Source: Streptomyces resistomycificus
Lineage (GTDB): Bacteria; Actinomycetota; Actinomycetes; Streptomycetales; Streptomycetaceae
DNA length: 64,000 nt
Assembly: GCF_001514265.1 (NCBI RefSeq)
Contig: NZ_KQ948990.1
Span: 571,673-635,672 of the forward strand
Direction: 5' to 3'
Shown here: piece after piece, positions 1 to 7,499 of the stretch
Layout: every line of letters starts with the position of its first letter
Position numbering within the stretch: the stretch's first letter is position 1
Made by a program: the position numbers and the translations under genes
Notes under the pieces: generated by a model
The model's input: the letters and a program-made list of their open reading frames with translations, nothing else
Told to the model about the DNA's origin: nothing
The model's database searches: none

Positions 1-101
1 GCTTCGGCGGCTTCACGAGCTCGGCACCGGCGGACCAGCCGCCGACGGACACCCCGGGCCCGGCGAACGGCACGGACACGCCGCCGCGGGACGACGCCTG
101 A
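1..101 (+). CDS. 3' end of an unidentified protein (cut by window edge)
   Basis: A rightward frame open from base 3 ends at a TGA at 99-101 and encodes about 32 residues. They are rich in proline, threonine, alanine and aspartate, with a glycine/phenylalanine stretch at the start, like the disordered C-terminus of an actinobacterial envelope protein. No domain is visible, so I assign no function. The convergent gene ends at 213, leaving a short spacer with a 19-bp tandem repeat. The frame could be chance in GC-rich DNA. Confidence 0.4.
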   Translation, partial: FGGFTSSAPADQPPTDTPGPANGTDTPPRDDA

Positions 102-152
102 CCGAGGGATCACCCGACCGAGGCCGCCGACGCCGTGAAGACCGCGGTGGCC

Positions 153-209
153 GCGGTAGCCACGGAAGGGCGCGGTGGCCACGGAAGGGCGCGGTGGCCG
201 CGGAAGGGC
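153..209. repeat. three tandem copies of a 19-bp unit
   Basis: Units at 153-171, 172-190 and 191-209 read GCGGTRGCCRCGGAAGGGC and differ at one or two positions. They lie in the convergent spacer just beyond the stop codon at 213. The unit can pair GTGGC with GCCAC, so the array may form weak hairpins. Confidence 0.75.
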
Positions 210-212
210 GCG

Positions 213-1283
213 TCAGAGCTTCGGCTGCGCGCTCGACGCCAGCGACCCGCACAGCGCCGGCGCACCGCCCGTCGCGTACGGGTCGGTGCCGGCCGGGCCG
301 CCTGCCTTGGCGGTCTGGCCGGCGAGCAGCGGGCGCAGGAGGCTCGCGGAGTCCTCGGCGCAGGACAGGGGCCCGGCCTGGACGTAGGAGACGACGAGCT
401 GGGCCGTGTGCAGGCGCAGGTCGTCGTGGTCGAAGCGGAAGTGCAGCTCGCGGCGGACGGTGAACAGGGACGCCTCGGCGTCGTCCGCGGAGCCGGTGGG
501 CCGCAGCGCGTACACGAAGGTGTGGTCGGCGGTGACCTCGAGGGTGGACGAGTCGGTCTCGGCCGCCTGGAGGGTGCCCTGGACCCTGACCTTGTCGTCG
601 GCCAGCTCCGCCTCGGACGGGTCGAAACGGACCAGCCAGCCGGTGGGGGCGTGCCGTCCGTCGGCGGCCGGCCGGTCGAAGCTCTCGTCGAACTGGTCGA
701 GTTGGTCGGAGTCGAGGAGGACCCGCACCGGACGGACCTGCCCGCCGGTGAGCACCTCCGGATAGAGCGCGGAGCGGACGATGTAGTCCTTGGCGGTGGT
801 CAGGGCGGCGACCACCTGGCTGTCCGAGAAGTGCGCGGTACGCCGGGACGCGGGCAGCGGGATCCCCTTGGCGCCGATGCGGTACTGGGCGGCGGGACTG
901 TGCGCGTACAGGTAGGTGGTGTCGGCGTGCCCGGGCACCTTGCCCTGCGGGGCGAGCGGGATGACGGTCATCCGCAGGGGCTCGACGGGCTGCTGGGCGG
1001 CGGGGGTCTGGTACGGATGCCGTACCCCCATGTAGACGGCGGTGCCGAAGGCCACGGCGATCAGCACGACCAGGATCAGCGCCTGCCGGGACAGGCCGCG
1101 ACGCAGCGGGGGGCGGCGGCGTACGGCGGGGGCGTGGTCGGCGATGCGCTCCTGCGCGGAGAACTCCTGGAGGCGGGCAGCGCGGACGAACGACTCGTCG
1201 AAGACGACGGATCGGTACTCGTCCTCTCCACCTCCGGGGCCGCCCTCGGGTGTCCCCTCGGGTGGATTTCCAGGCCCTCCCAT
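213..1283 (-). CDS. single-pass membrane protein with SVVFDE motif and large external domain
   Basis: A 356-residue protein if it starts at the ATG at 1283, which has a weak GAAG upstream; a GTG at 1352 is a longer alternative. The N-terminus is glycine/proline-rich, then comes SVVFDESFVRAA at about residues 25-36, a basic patch, and one membrane segment at about 66-86. The remaining 270 residues should lie outside the cell. The upstream neighbour (1383-1991) repeats the SVVFDExFVxAA motif and the cytoplasm-TM-outside order, so the two are paralogous at their N-termini. Both lie downstream of proA in one direction. I do not recognise an enzyme. Position beside wall-polymer genes suggests an envelope role, which is inference. 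Confidence 0.82.
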   Translation of the reverse strand: MGGPGNPPEGTPEGGPGGGEDEYRSVVFDESFVRAARLQEFSAQERIADHAPAVRRRPPLRRGLSRQALILVVLIAVAFGTAVYMGVRHPYQTPAAQQPVEPLRMTVIPLAPQGKVPGHADTTYLYAHSPAAQYRIGAKGIPLPASRRTAHFSDSQVVAALTTAKDYIVRSALYPEVLTGGQVRPVRVLLDSDQLDQFDESFDRPAADGRHAPTGWLVRFDPSEAELADDKVRVQGTLQAAETDSSTLEVTADHTFVYALRPTGSADDAEASLFTVRRELHFRFDHDDLRLHTAQLVVSYVQAGPLSCAEDSASLLRPLLAGQTAKAGGPAGTDPYATGGAPALCGSLASSAQPKL

Positions 1284-1382
1284 ATCTTCAGGGTAGGTCG
1301 CGGGGCGCTCGGGTAAACGCCCCGCTACGCGACACTTCTGACAGGTTCTCACCAGGAGTGGCCATGACCTGCGGGTCCGCGC

Positions 1383-1991
1383 TCAGGGCGTGCGCGGGTC
1401 CGCGGACACGGCTGGCTGAGAGTAGTCGGCGGAGACCGATGGGGCCGCCGCGCTGCCCTGTTCCAGGCCGGTCGAGGCGGGCAGCGGCGGACCCTGGTCC
1501 CGGCTGCCGGACGAGGCGCTACGGTAGACCGCCGCGAACGCCAGTGCGACCATGCCGACGCCCATCACGAGGGCGAGGATCCAGGCGACCGGCCGATGCC
1601 AGCGGACCTGTTTGCCGTACGTACCCGGCGCGCCGTAGCGGCCTGCGAGGACGTCGGTGTCGTCCAGGTCGTCGAGGTCGGGATCAGCGGCGAATCCGGC
1701 GCGGCGGTCGGGGCCGTACCCGTCCTCGTAGCGCTCGCCCCTGCCGGGCGCTGCCCGGCGGGCCTCGGTCTCTGAGGCCTCCGCTCTCGCCTGCGCGGCG
1801 GCAAGGAGGCGTTCGACGGCGGTCGGCTCGTGCACCACGGCCGCCTGTACGAAGGCCTCGTCGAAGACCACGGAGGCGAACTCTTCGTCCGACACCCCGC
1901 GGTCGTGGTCGTCGTCGGGCTCCCAGCCGTCAGGGAACGGCGTGCCCCCCACGTCCTCCGGCACGGTTCCAGAGTAGACCTGGGGGGTCAT
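1383..1991 (-). CDS. single-pass membrane protein, paralogue of its neighbour in the SVVFDE motif
   Basis: A 202-residue protein. The acidic N-terminus carries SVVFDEAFVQAA at about residues 40-51, followed by a charged linker and a membrane segment at about 135-157, then a short Ser/Pro-rich tail outside. It shares the motif and topology with the gene at 213-1283 but lacks its long external domain. The ATG at 1991 has no clear ribosome binding site; a GTG at 1967 is an alternative start. It begins about 70 bp after the proA stop. Function is unknown. The conserved cytoplasmic motif looks like a docking site, which is inference. Confidence 0.78.
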   Translation of the reverse strand: MTPQVYSGTVPEDVGGTPFPDGWEPDDDHDRGVSDEEFASVVFDEAFVQAAVVHEPTAVERLLAAAQARAEASETEARRAAPGRGERYEDGYGPDRRAGFAADPDLDDLDDTDVLAGRYGAPGTYGKQVRWHRPVAWILALVMGVGMVALAFAAVYRSASSGSRDQGPPLPASTGLEQGSAAAPSVSADYSQPAVSADPRTP

Positions 1992-2060
1992 TTTGGGCAG
2001 ACGGTATGGAAATTCATCCGGTTGATGAGACGCCGTTCCCGGCGGGCCGCGCCCCGGATC

Positions 2061-3347
2061 TCAGCGCCGTACGTGCCCGTCCCCGGTGACGATGTACTTC
2101 GTGCTGGTCAGCTCGGGCAGACCCATGGGGCCGCGGGCGTGCAGCTTCTGCGTGGAGATGCCGATCTCGGCGCCGAAGCCGAACTGGCCGCCGTCGGTGA
2201 ACCGCGTGGAGGCGTTGACGGCGACCGTCGTGGAGTCGACCAGCTGGGTGAAGCGGCGGGCGGCCTGCTGGGAGGTCGTGACGATGGCCTCGGTGTGCCC
2301 GGAGGTCCACAGCCGGATGTGCTCGACGGCCCGGTCCAGGGAGTCCACCACCGCGGCGGCGATGTCGTAGGAGAGGTACTCCGTCTCCCAGTCCTCCGGG
2401 GTGGCCTCCACGACCGTCGCCTTGGAGTCCTTGGCGTACGCCAGCACCCGCTCGTCGGCGTGCACGGTCACACCGGCCTCCGCGAGGGCGTCCAGGGCGC
2501 GCGGCAGGAACTCGGGGGCGATGTCCTGGTGGACGAGGAGGGTCTCGGCGGCGTTGCAGACGCTGACCCGGTGCGCCTTGGAGTTGATCAGGATCTCGAT
2601 CGCCATGTCCAGGTCGGCCTGCGCGTCGACGTAGACGTGGCAGTTGCCGGTGCCGGTCTCGATCACCGGGACGTTGGACTCGGAGACGACCGTCTGGATG
2701 AGCGAGGCCCCACCGCGCGGGATGAGGACGTCGACCAGGCCGCGGGCCCTCATCAGCTCGCGCACGCTCTCGCGGCTCTCGCCGGGCACCAGCTGCACGG
2801 CGTCGGCGGGCAGCCCGGCCCCGCCCACGGCGTCCCGCAGGACCCGTACCAGCGCGGTGTTCGACTCGTAGGCCGAGGCCGAGCCGCGCAGCAGCACCGC
2901 GTTGCCGGACTTCAGGCACAGGGCGGCGGCGTCGACGGTGACGTTCGGGCGGGCCTCGTAGATGATGCCGACGACGCCGAGCGGGACGCGGACCTGGCGC
3001 AGGTCGATGCCGTTGGGGAGGGTCGAGCCGCGGACCACCTCGCCGACCGGGTCGGGCAGCGCCACGACGTCCCGTACGTCGGAGGCGATGGCCCGCACCC
3101 GCTCCGGCGTCAGCGTCAGCCGGTCGACGATGGCCTCGCTGGTGCCGGCCTCGCGGGCCTTGGCGATGTCCTTGGCGTTGGCCTCGACGATCTCGCTCGT
3201 ACGGACCTCCAGGGCGTCCGCGATGGCCAGCAGCGCGTCGTCCTTCTCGGCCCGCGGCAGCGGCGCGAGGTCGGCGGCGGCGGCCTTGGCGCGGTAGGCG
3301 GCCTGGGTGACCGGGGACATCGAGTCGTACGGCGAGAGCGTGGTCAT
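2061..3347 (-). CDS. proA: gamma-glutamyl phosphate reductase (glutamate-5-semialdehyde dehydrogenase)
   Basis: Second enzyme of proline synthesis in the cytoplasm: it reduces L-glutamyl 5-phosphate with NADPH to glutamate-5-semialdehyde. The product from the ATG at 3347 is 428 residues, the usual length. The nucleophile is in [15 protein letters not shown] with Cys at about residue 264, and the [19 protein letters not shown] block near the C-terminus is typical of ProA. The frame extends upstream to 3425, but those residues are not ProA-like and overlap the next gene. proB lies two genes upstream in the same direction with one small gene between, so the pair probably shares transcription. 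Confidence 0.96.
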   Translation of the reverse strand: MTTLSPYDSMSPVTQAAYRAKAAAADLAPLPRAEKDDALLAIADALEVRTSEIVEANAKDIAKAREAGTSEAIVDRLTLTPERVRAIASDVRDVVALPDPVGEVVRGSTLPNGIDLRQVRVPLGVVGIIYEARPNVTVDAAALCLKSGNAVLLRGSASAYESNTALVRVLRDAVGGAGLPADAVQLVPGESRESVRELMRARGLVDVLIPRGGASLIQTVVSESNVPVIETGTGNCHVYVDAQADLDMAIEILINSKAHRVSVCNAAETLLVHQDIAPEFLPRALDALAEAGVTVHADERVLAYAKDSKATVVEATPEDWETEYLSYDIAAAVVDSLDRAVEHIRLWTSGHTEAIVTTSQQAARRFTQLVDSTTVAVNASTRFTDGGQFGFGAEIGISTQKLHARGPMGLPELTSTKYIVTGDGHVRR

Positions 3348-3408
3348 ACGCAAAGGGTAGTGCGCCCGACGGGTGCGTCCACCGGTCGTTCCATACGGCG
3401 AGACAGGG

Positions 3409-3876
3409 TCAAAAGGGGTGAACACCGACCGGGGTCGCGGGTGCCGGTCCGTACCCCTCGGCGAGGCGGTGGTGATAGGTCTCGCGGTCGATGACCTCCA
3501 GGCCGACGATCTCCCAGGGCGGGAGCTCGGCGGTCCGGCGGTGCTCGCCCCACAGGCGCAGCGCGACGGCGGCCGCGTCGTGCAGGTCGCGGGCCTCCTC
3601 CCAGTAGCGAATCTCCGCGTGGTCGTTGGCGTATCTGCTGGTCAGCAGAAAGGGGTGGTCGTGGGCCAGCTGTTCGAGACCGCGCCGCACCTCCTTCAGC
3701 GGTGTCTCCTCGCCGGAGACGCTGAGGGTGACGTGCCAGAGGCGAGGCAGGTCCGCCGGCTCCTCGAACCGGTCGCCGGCCGCGACGCTCGTCAGGGCAC
3801 GCTCCTCGCCGGCAGCGCGCGAGGAGGAGCCGCCGGCACCGCCACGGGCCGCCGCCCCAGGGCGCACTCGTCTCAC
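3409..3876 (-). CDS. conserved hypothetical protein between proB and proA
   Basis: A 155-residue soluble protein. The start is the GTG at 3876, preceded by an excellent AAAGGAGG site seven bases away. The first 30 residues are Arg/Gly/Ser-rich; the rest is a compact alpha/beta-like sequence with [33 protein letters not shown] and [20 protein letters not shown] do not recognise a named domain. It sits between proB and proA on the same strand, with 215 bp to the proB stop and 61 bp to the proA start, so a link to proline metabolism is possible but unproven. The strong ribosome binding site argues that it is a real gene. Confidence 0.82.
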   Translation of the reverse strand: MRRVRPGAAARGGAGGSSSRAAGEERALTSVAAGDRFEEPADLPRLWHVTLSVSGEETPLKEVRRGLEQLAHDHPFLLTSRYANDHAEIRYWEEARDLHDAAAVALRLWGEHRRTAELPPWEIVGLEVIDRETYHHRLAEGYGPAPATPVGVHPF

Positions 3877-4091
3877 GACGGCCTCCTTTACCCAATGGCC
3901 GAGCAGTGCTCGTGCTCGCCGGTACCACCGGACCGCGGTACCGCTGAATGTGTCCCTGGGACAAAGTTGAGCAGCCCTGGGGCCTCCGCGTGGCGATTTT
4001 GCGGAACGTCCACCTCAAGGCGACGGCTGTGTCGGGGCGTTCACCCCGTTTTCGGGTGTGACGCCCGTCCCGGGGACCGCGGCGGACCGGG

Positions 4092-5219
4092 TCAGGGGTG
4101 CAGGAGCACCAGATCGTCCCGGTGTACGACCTCGCGCTCGTACGCCGGTCCCAGCTCGCGGGCGAGCTCCCGGGTCGAGCGGCCGATCAGCCGGGGGATC
4201 TCCTTGGCGTCGAAGTTGACGAGTCCGCGGGCCACCGCGCGCCCCTCGGCGTCCCGCAGTTCGACCGGGTCGCCCGCGGTGAACTCGCCCTCGACGGAGG
4301 CGATCCCGGCCGGCAGCAGCGACTTGCGCCGGTCCACGACCGCCTTCACGGCACCGTCGTCCAGGGTCAGCGACCCCTGCGGGGTGGAGGCGTGCTGGAG
4401 CCACAGCATCCGGTCGGCGGAACGCTTGCCGGCCGGATGGAAGTAGGTGCCGGTGTCCCCGCCGGACAGCGCGTCGGCCGCGTGCACCGCGCTGGTCAGC
4501 ACCACGGGGATGCCGGCGGCGGCCGCGATCCGGGCCGCCTCGACCTTGGTGACCATGCCGCCGGTGCCGACGCCGGCCTTCCCGGTGCTGCCGATGTCCA
4601 CTCCGGCGAGGTCGGACGGAGTGCGCACCTCCGCTATCCGCGAGGTGCCCGGCTTGCCGGGGTCCCCGTCGTAGACGCCGTCGACGTCGGACAGGAGGAC
4701 CAGCAGGTCGGCGTGGACGAGGTGGGCGACGAGGGCCGCGAGCCGGTCGTTGTCACCGAAGCGGATCTCGTCCGTGGCGACGGTGTCGTTCTCGTTGACG
4801 ATCGGCAAGGCACCCATCGCGATGAGCTTGTCCAGGGTGCGCGAGGCGTTGCGGTGGTGGGCGCGCCGGCTCATGTCGTCGCTGGTCAGGAGCACCTGGC
4901 CGACGCGGACGCCGTAGCGCGCGAAGGAGGCGGTGTAGCGGGCGACGAGCAGGCCCTGGCCGACGCTGGCGGCGGCCTGCTGGCGGGCGAGGTCCTTGGG
5001 GCGGCGGCGCAGGCCCAGCGGGGCGAGGCCGGCCGCGATGGCACCGGAGGAGACGAGGACGATCTCCCGCTCTCCCCCGCTGCGGCACTTGGCGAGGACA
5101 TCGACGAGCGCGTCGACGCGGTCGGCGTCCAGGCCGCCCGAGGCGGTGGTCAGCGACGAGGAACCCACCTTGACGACGATCCTGCGGGCCTCACTCACGG
5201 CCTGCCTTGCCCCTGCCAC
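4092..5219 (-). CDS. proB: glutamate 5-kinase
   Basis: First enzyme of proline synthesis, phosphorylating L-glutamate with ATP; usually feedback-inhibited by proline. The 375-residue protein has the amino-acid kinase fold with IVVKVGSSSLTT near the N-terminus, NENDTVATDEIRFGDND in the middle and STGKAGVGTGGMVTKVEAA for nucleotide binding. A C-terminal PUA domain of about 80 residues follows, as in E. coli-type enzymes. GTG at 5219 is taken as the start; a GTG at 5198 (368 residues) is equally plausible, and neither has a perfect Shine-Dalgarno sequence. Transcription runs leftward towards the small gene at 3409-3876 and proA. Confidence 0.96.
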   Translation of the reverse strand: MAGARQAVSEARRIVVKVGSSSLTTASGGLDADRVDALVDVLAKCRSGGEREIVLVSSGAIAAGLAPLGLRRRPKDLARQQAAASVGQGLLVARYTASFARYGVRVGQVLLTSDDMSRRAHHRNASRTLDKLIAMGALPIVNENDTVATDEIRFGDNDRLAALVAHLVHADLLVLLSDVDGVYDGDPGKPGTSRIAEVRTPSDLAGVDIGSTGKAGVGTGGMVTKVEAARIAAAAGIPVVLTSAVHAADALSGGDTGTYFHPAGKRSADRMLWLQHASTPQGSLTLDDGAVKAVVDRRKSLLPAGIASVEGEFTAGDPVELRDAEGRAVARGLVNFDAKEIPRLIGRSTRELARELGPAYEREVVHRDDLVLLHP

Positions 5220-5319
5220 CTTGCGTTCCGTCCCCTCGCACCTCGGCTGCCTCGCAATCTACGCGAACGGGGTGGGGCGGCGCGCGCCGGTCCAGCCCCC
5301 GGACACGCACCGTGCGTCA

Positions 5320-5435
5320 CCCGCGTCACTGTTTACTCACGCTTCGCATACGGCAAAAAGGTTGTACTGGTTGCCTATAGAAATCAAAGTCGAAGCCAAC
5401 TTATTTTGACTAACGTGTCACCTAAAGTTCGCCAC
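5320..5435. promoter_or_regulatory. AT-rich leader between divergent proB and the PST-family gene
   Basis: Composition falls sharply from the surrounding GC level here, with runs such as CAAAAAGGTTGTACTGGTTG and CAACTTATTTTGACTAAC. It is the only open stretch between two divergent genes, so it should hold promoters for the gene starting at 5436 and perhaps proB. No -35/-10 pair with normal spacing is convincing. Confidence 0.4.
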
Positions 5436-6824
5436 GTGAACCGCATACTCCTCCGCTCGGGGAAGAGCCCCTACGACGCCGTACCCGTCGAGGAGGCTCT
5501 CCACCGGGACGTCATCGCCACCAACTCGGGCAACCTGATCTTCAGCGACGCCACCCACAAGATCCTCGAGACTCCGGGGACCGAGGTCGTGTCCAACGGG
5601 ATCAGGACCGACGTGAACGCGGCCGGGCGGATCAACGAGGAGTACGACGCGTTCGTCGTACCGCTGGCGAACGCGTTCCGGCCGTCGTTCGAGCCGCAGC
5701 TGAAGCGGCTGACCCGGCTGATCAGCAAGCTGCGGATCCCGGTCGTGGTGGTCGGCGTCGGCGGACAGGCCGGGCTCGACTACAACCCGGCGCGCCTGAA
5801 GCCCATGGAACCCACGGTCCGCGAGTTCGTCTCCGCCGTGCTCGACCGCAGCGCCTCGATCGGGGTGCGGGGCGAGTTCACCGAGAAGTACCTGAAGGAC
5901 ATGGGGTTCCGGGACGTCGAGGTGATCGGCTGTCCGTCCCTGTTCATGTACGGCAAGGAACTCGCCGTACACAAGGGAGTGGGGGCGCTGACCAGCGACT
6001 CCCGCATAGCGATCAACGGCTCCCACAACGCCGTGCAGAAGCAGGGCCTGGACCGGATCATCCGCCGCGCCCACGCGCGCTACCCGCACCTGCGCTTCAT
6101 CGGGCAGAACCTCAGCGACGCACGGCAGCTGCACTGGCGGGACCTGTCGGACGCCAACGCCAAGGTCACGGCGATGCCGACGCACCCCGACCACCCGATG
6201 TACGGGGAGGGCAAGGCCCGCGTCTACATCGACCCGGTCACCTGGATAGACGACCTTCGCGCCTTCGACTTCTCCTTCGGCTCCCGCATCCACGGCAACA
6301 TCGCCGCGCTGCTGGCGGGCACGCCGGCGACGGTGCTGTGCGGTGACTCGCGGACGCTGGAACTGTGCCGCTACTTCGACATCCCGCACCGCCTCATCAA
6401 CAGCCTGCCGGAGGACCTCGACCCGGCCCGGCTGTACGAGGAGGCCGACTTCACCGGCCTGGTCAGCGGTCACCACGAGCGTTTCGAGCGGTTCACGGCG
6501 TTCCTCGACCGCAACGACCTGCAGAACACGTTCACGCACGGCGACTCGGGCGCGGCCTTCGACGACCGTATGCGCTCCCTGTCCTTCCCGGCCGGCATCC
6601 GCCCGTGGACCGACGCGGACCTCACCTCGGTCATGTCGCGCTTCGGCTGGCTGTACGGCCGCGTCGACGAACTGAGCAAGGACAACACCCGCCTGAAGCG
6701 GGAACTGACCCGGGCGAAGTCGGGCGCGAAGGCGACGGCCACGGGCGCACCGGTGCCGACCTCGGTGTACCGGCGGGCTCGGCGGATCGTGGGGCGGCCT
6801 ATTCGGAAGGTGATCGGGGGGTAG
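5436..6824 (+). CDS. polysaccharide pyruvyl transferase family protein
   Basis: A 462-residue protein from the GTG at 5436 (a GTG at 5415 is possible). It shows the PST/WcaK family layout: VVGVGGQAGLDY near residue 110, SIGVRGEFTEKYLKDMG, VIGCPSLFMYG, and the family's closing signature FGSRIHGNIAALLAGTPA near residue 285. Such enzymes move pyruvyl from phosphoenolpyruvate onto sugars of surface polysaccharides. The last 60 residues have a short charged helix (ELSKDNTRLKRELTRAKS) and a basic tail, suggesting peripheral membrane contact. No ribosome binding site is obvious. It opens the accessory envelope block and ends convergent with the gene at 6895. Substrate is unknown; some PST-family proteins have other acyl acceptors. 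Confidence 0.8.
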   Translation: MNRILLRSGKSPYDAVPVEEALHRDVIATNSGNLIFSDATHKILETPGTEVVSNGIRTDVNAAGRINEEYDAFVVPLANAFRPSFEPQLKRLTRLISKLRIPVVVVGVGGQAGLDYNPARLKPMEPTVREFVSAVLDRSASIGVRGEFTEKYLKDMGFRDVEVIGCPSLFMYGKELAVHKGVGALTSDSRIAINGSHNAVQKQGLDRIIRRAHARYPHLRFIGQNLSDARQLHWRDLSDANAKVTAMPTHPDHPMYGEGKARVYIDPVTWIDDLRAFDFSFGSRIHGNIAALLAGTPATVLCGDSRTLELCRYFDIPHRLINSLPEDLDPARLYEEADFTGLVSGHHERFERFTAFLDRNDLQNTFTHGDSGAAFDDRMRSLSFPAGIRPWTDADLTSVMSRFGWLYGRVDELSKDNTRLKRELTRAKSGAKATATGAPVPTSVYRRARRIVGRPIRKVIGG

Positions 6825-6833
6825 TAGCACGCA

Positions 6834-6862
6834 CCGGCCGCGTCCCGGGTGGGCGCGGCCGG
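6834..6862. terminator. hairpin between convergent genes
   Basis: CCGGCCGCG at 6834-6842 pairs with CGCGGCCGG at 6854-6862, just after the stop at 6824 and before the convergent stop at 6895. It is a GC stem without a T-run, the usual form in this genus, and could serve both strands. Confidence 0.6.
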
Positions 6863-6894
6863 GTTGGGTGCGGCCCTCGTCTGAGCGAGCCGTG

Positions 6895-7434
6895 TCAGGG
6901 CAGGAGAGCCACCGCGCCCTTCACCAGCAGTGCGCACACCAGGACCACGATAGGCAGGAAGAGCACCAGTTCCACGAGCCCCCGCGTCGGCACGACCGTG
7001 AATTCGCCGGTCGGACCGACGTCGTCCCGTTGCTCACGCGCCCTCTCCAGTTCGGCGATCACTTTCCTGTGGCGGCCGAAGGAGGGCCAGCGGCTGAACG
7101 CCTGGACCGGGACGTTCTGGTCTCCGTCCAGGGTGAGGCTCAGGCTTCCGCTCTTGGCGTCCCAGCCGAGGTGCCGCACCGCCGTCCAGGGAATCTCGTA
7201 CGTCTGTCCGACATTGCGGATCACGAGTCTGGTCCGGTCGTAGCTGACGAAGGGGATGAAATGGATTCTTGCCACGACTGCCAGGACGCTCAGCAGGCTG
7301 ATGAGTCCCGAGGCGTTCAGGACAGTGACCTCCGACAGGGACCGGAAGCTCAGGGCCACGGCGCCCGCGCCTACGGCGACCACCACGGCGGTCATCAGAC
7401 GCCGGTCCCACCAGGGGCTTATTCGATGCATCAT
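6895..7434 (-). CDS. small membrane protein with PH-like domain, candidate partner of the RHS protein
   Basis: A 179-residue protein from the ATG at 7434, preceded by GAGGAACG. A longer form starting at the ATG at 7500 would overlap the RHS stop as TGATG. Two membrane segments lie at about residues 12-30 and 35-55. A soluble domain follows with the pattern of bacterial PH-like domains (IPFVSYDRTRLVIRNVG, then EIPWTAVRHLGW), and a third membrane segment closes the C-terminus. The gene lies directly downstream of the RHS protein on the same strand. RHS toxins are usually followed by an immunity gene, so that role is proposed by position only. It could equally be an unrelated membrane protein. 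Confidence 0.72.
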   Translation of the reverse strand: MMHRISPWWDRRLMTAVVVAVGAGAVALSFRSLSEVTVLNASGLISLLSVLAVVARIHFIPFVSYDRTRLVIRNVGQTYEIPWTAVRHLGWDAKSGSLSLTLDGDQNVPVQAFSRWPSFGRHRKVIAELERAREQRDDVGPTGEFTVVPTRGLVELVLFLPIVVLVCALLVKGAVALLP

Positions 7435-7499
7435 CGCGTTCCTCGGGTCTGGCCGCCGCCCCGCCGGACGGAACCGGCGGAGCGGCAGGGGGGAGGGCA

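Noticed and set aside
153..209. CRISPR array
   Set aside because: The repeats are directly adjacent without spacers.
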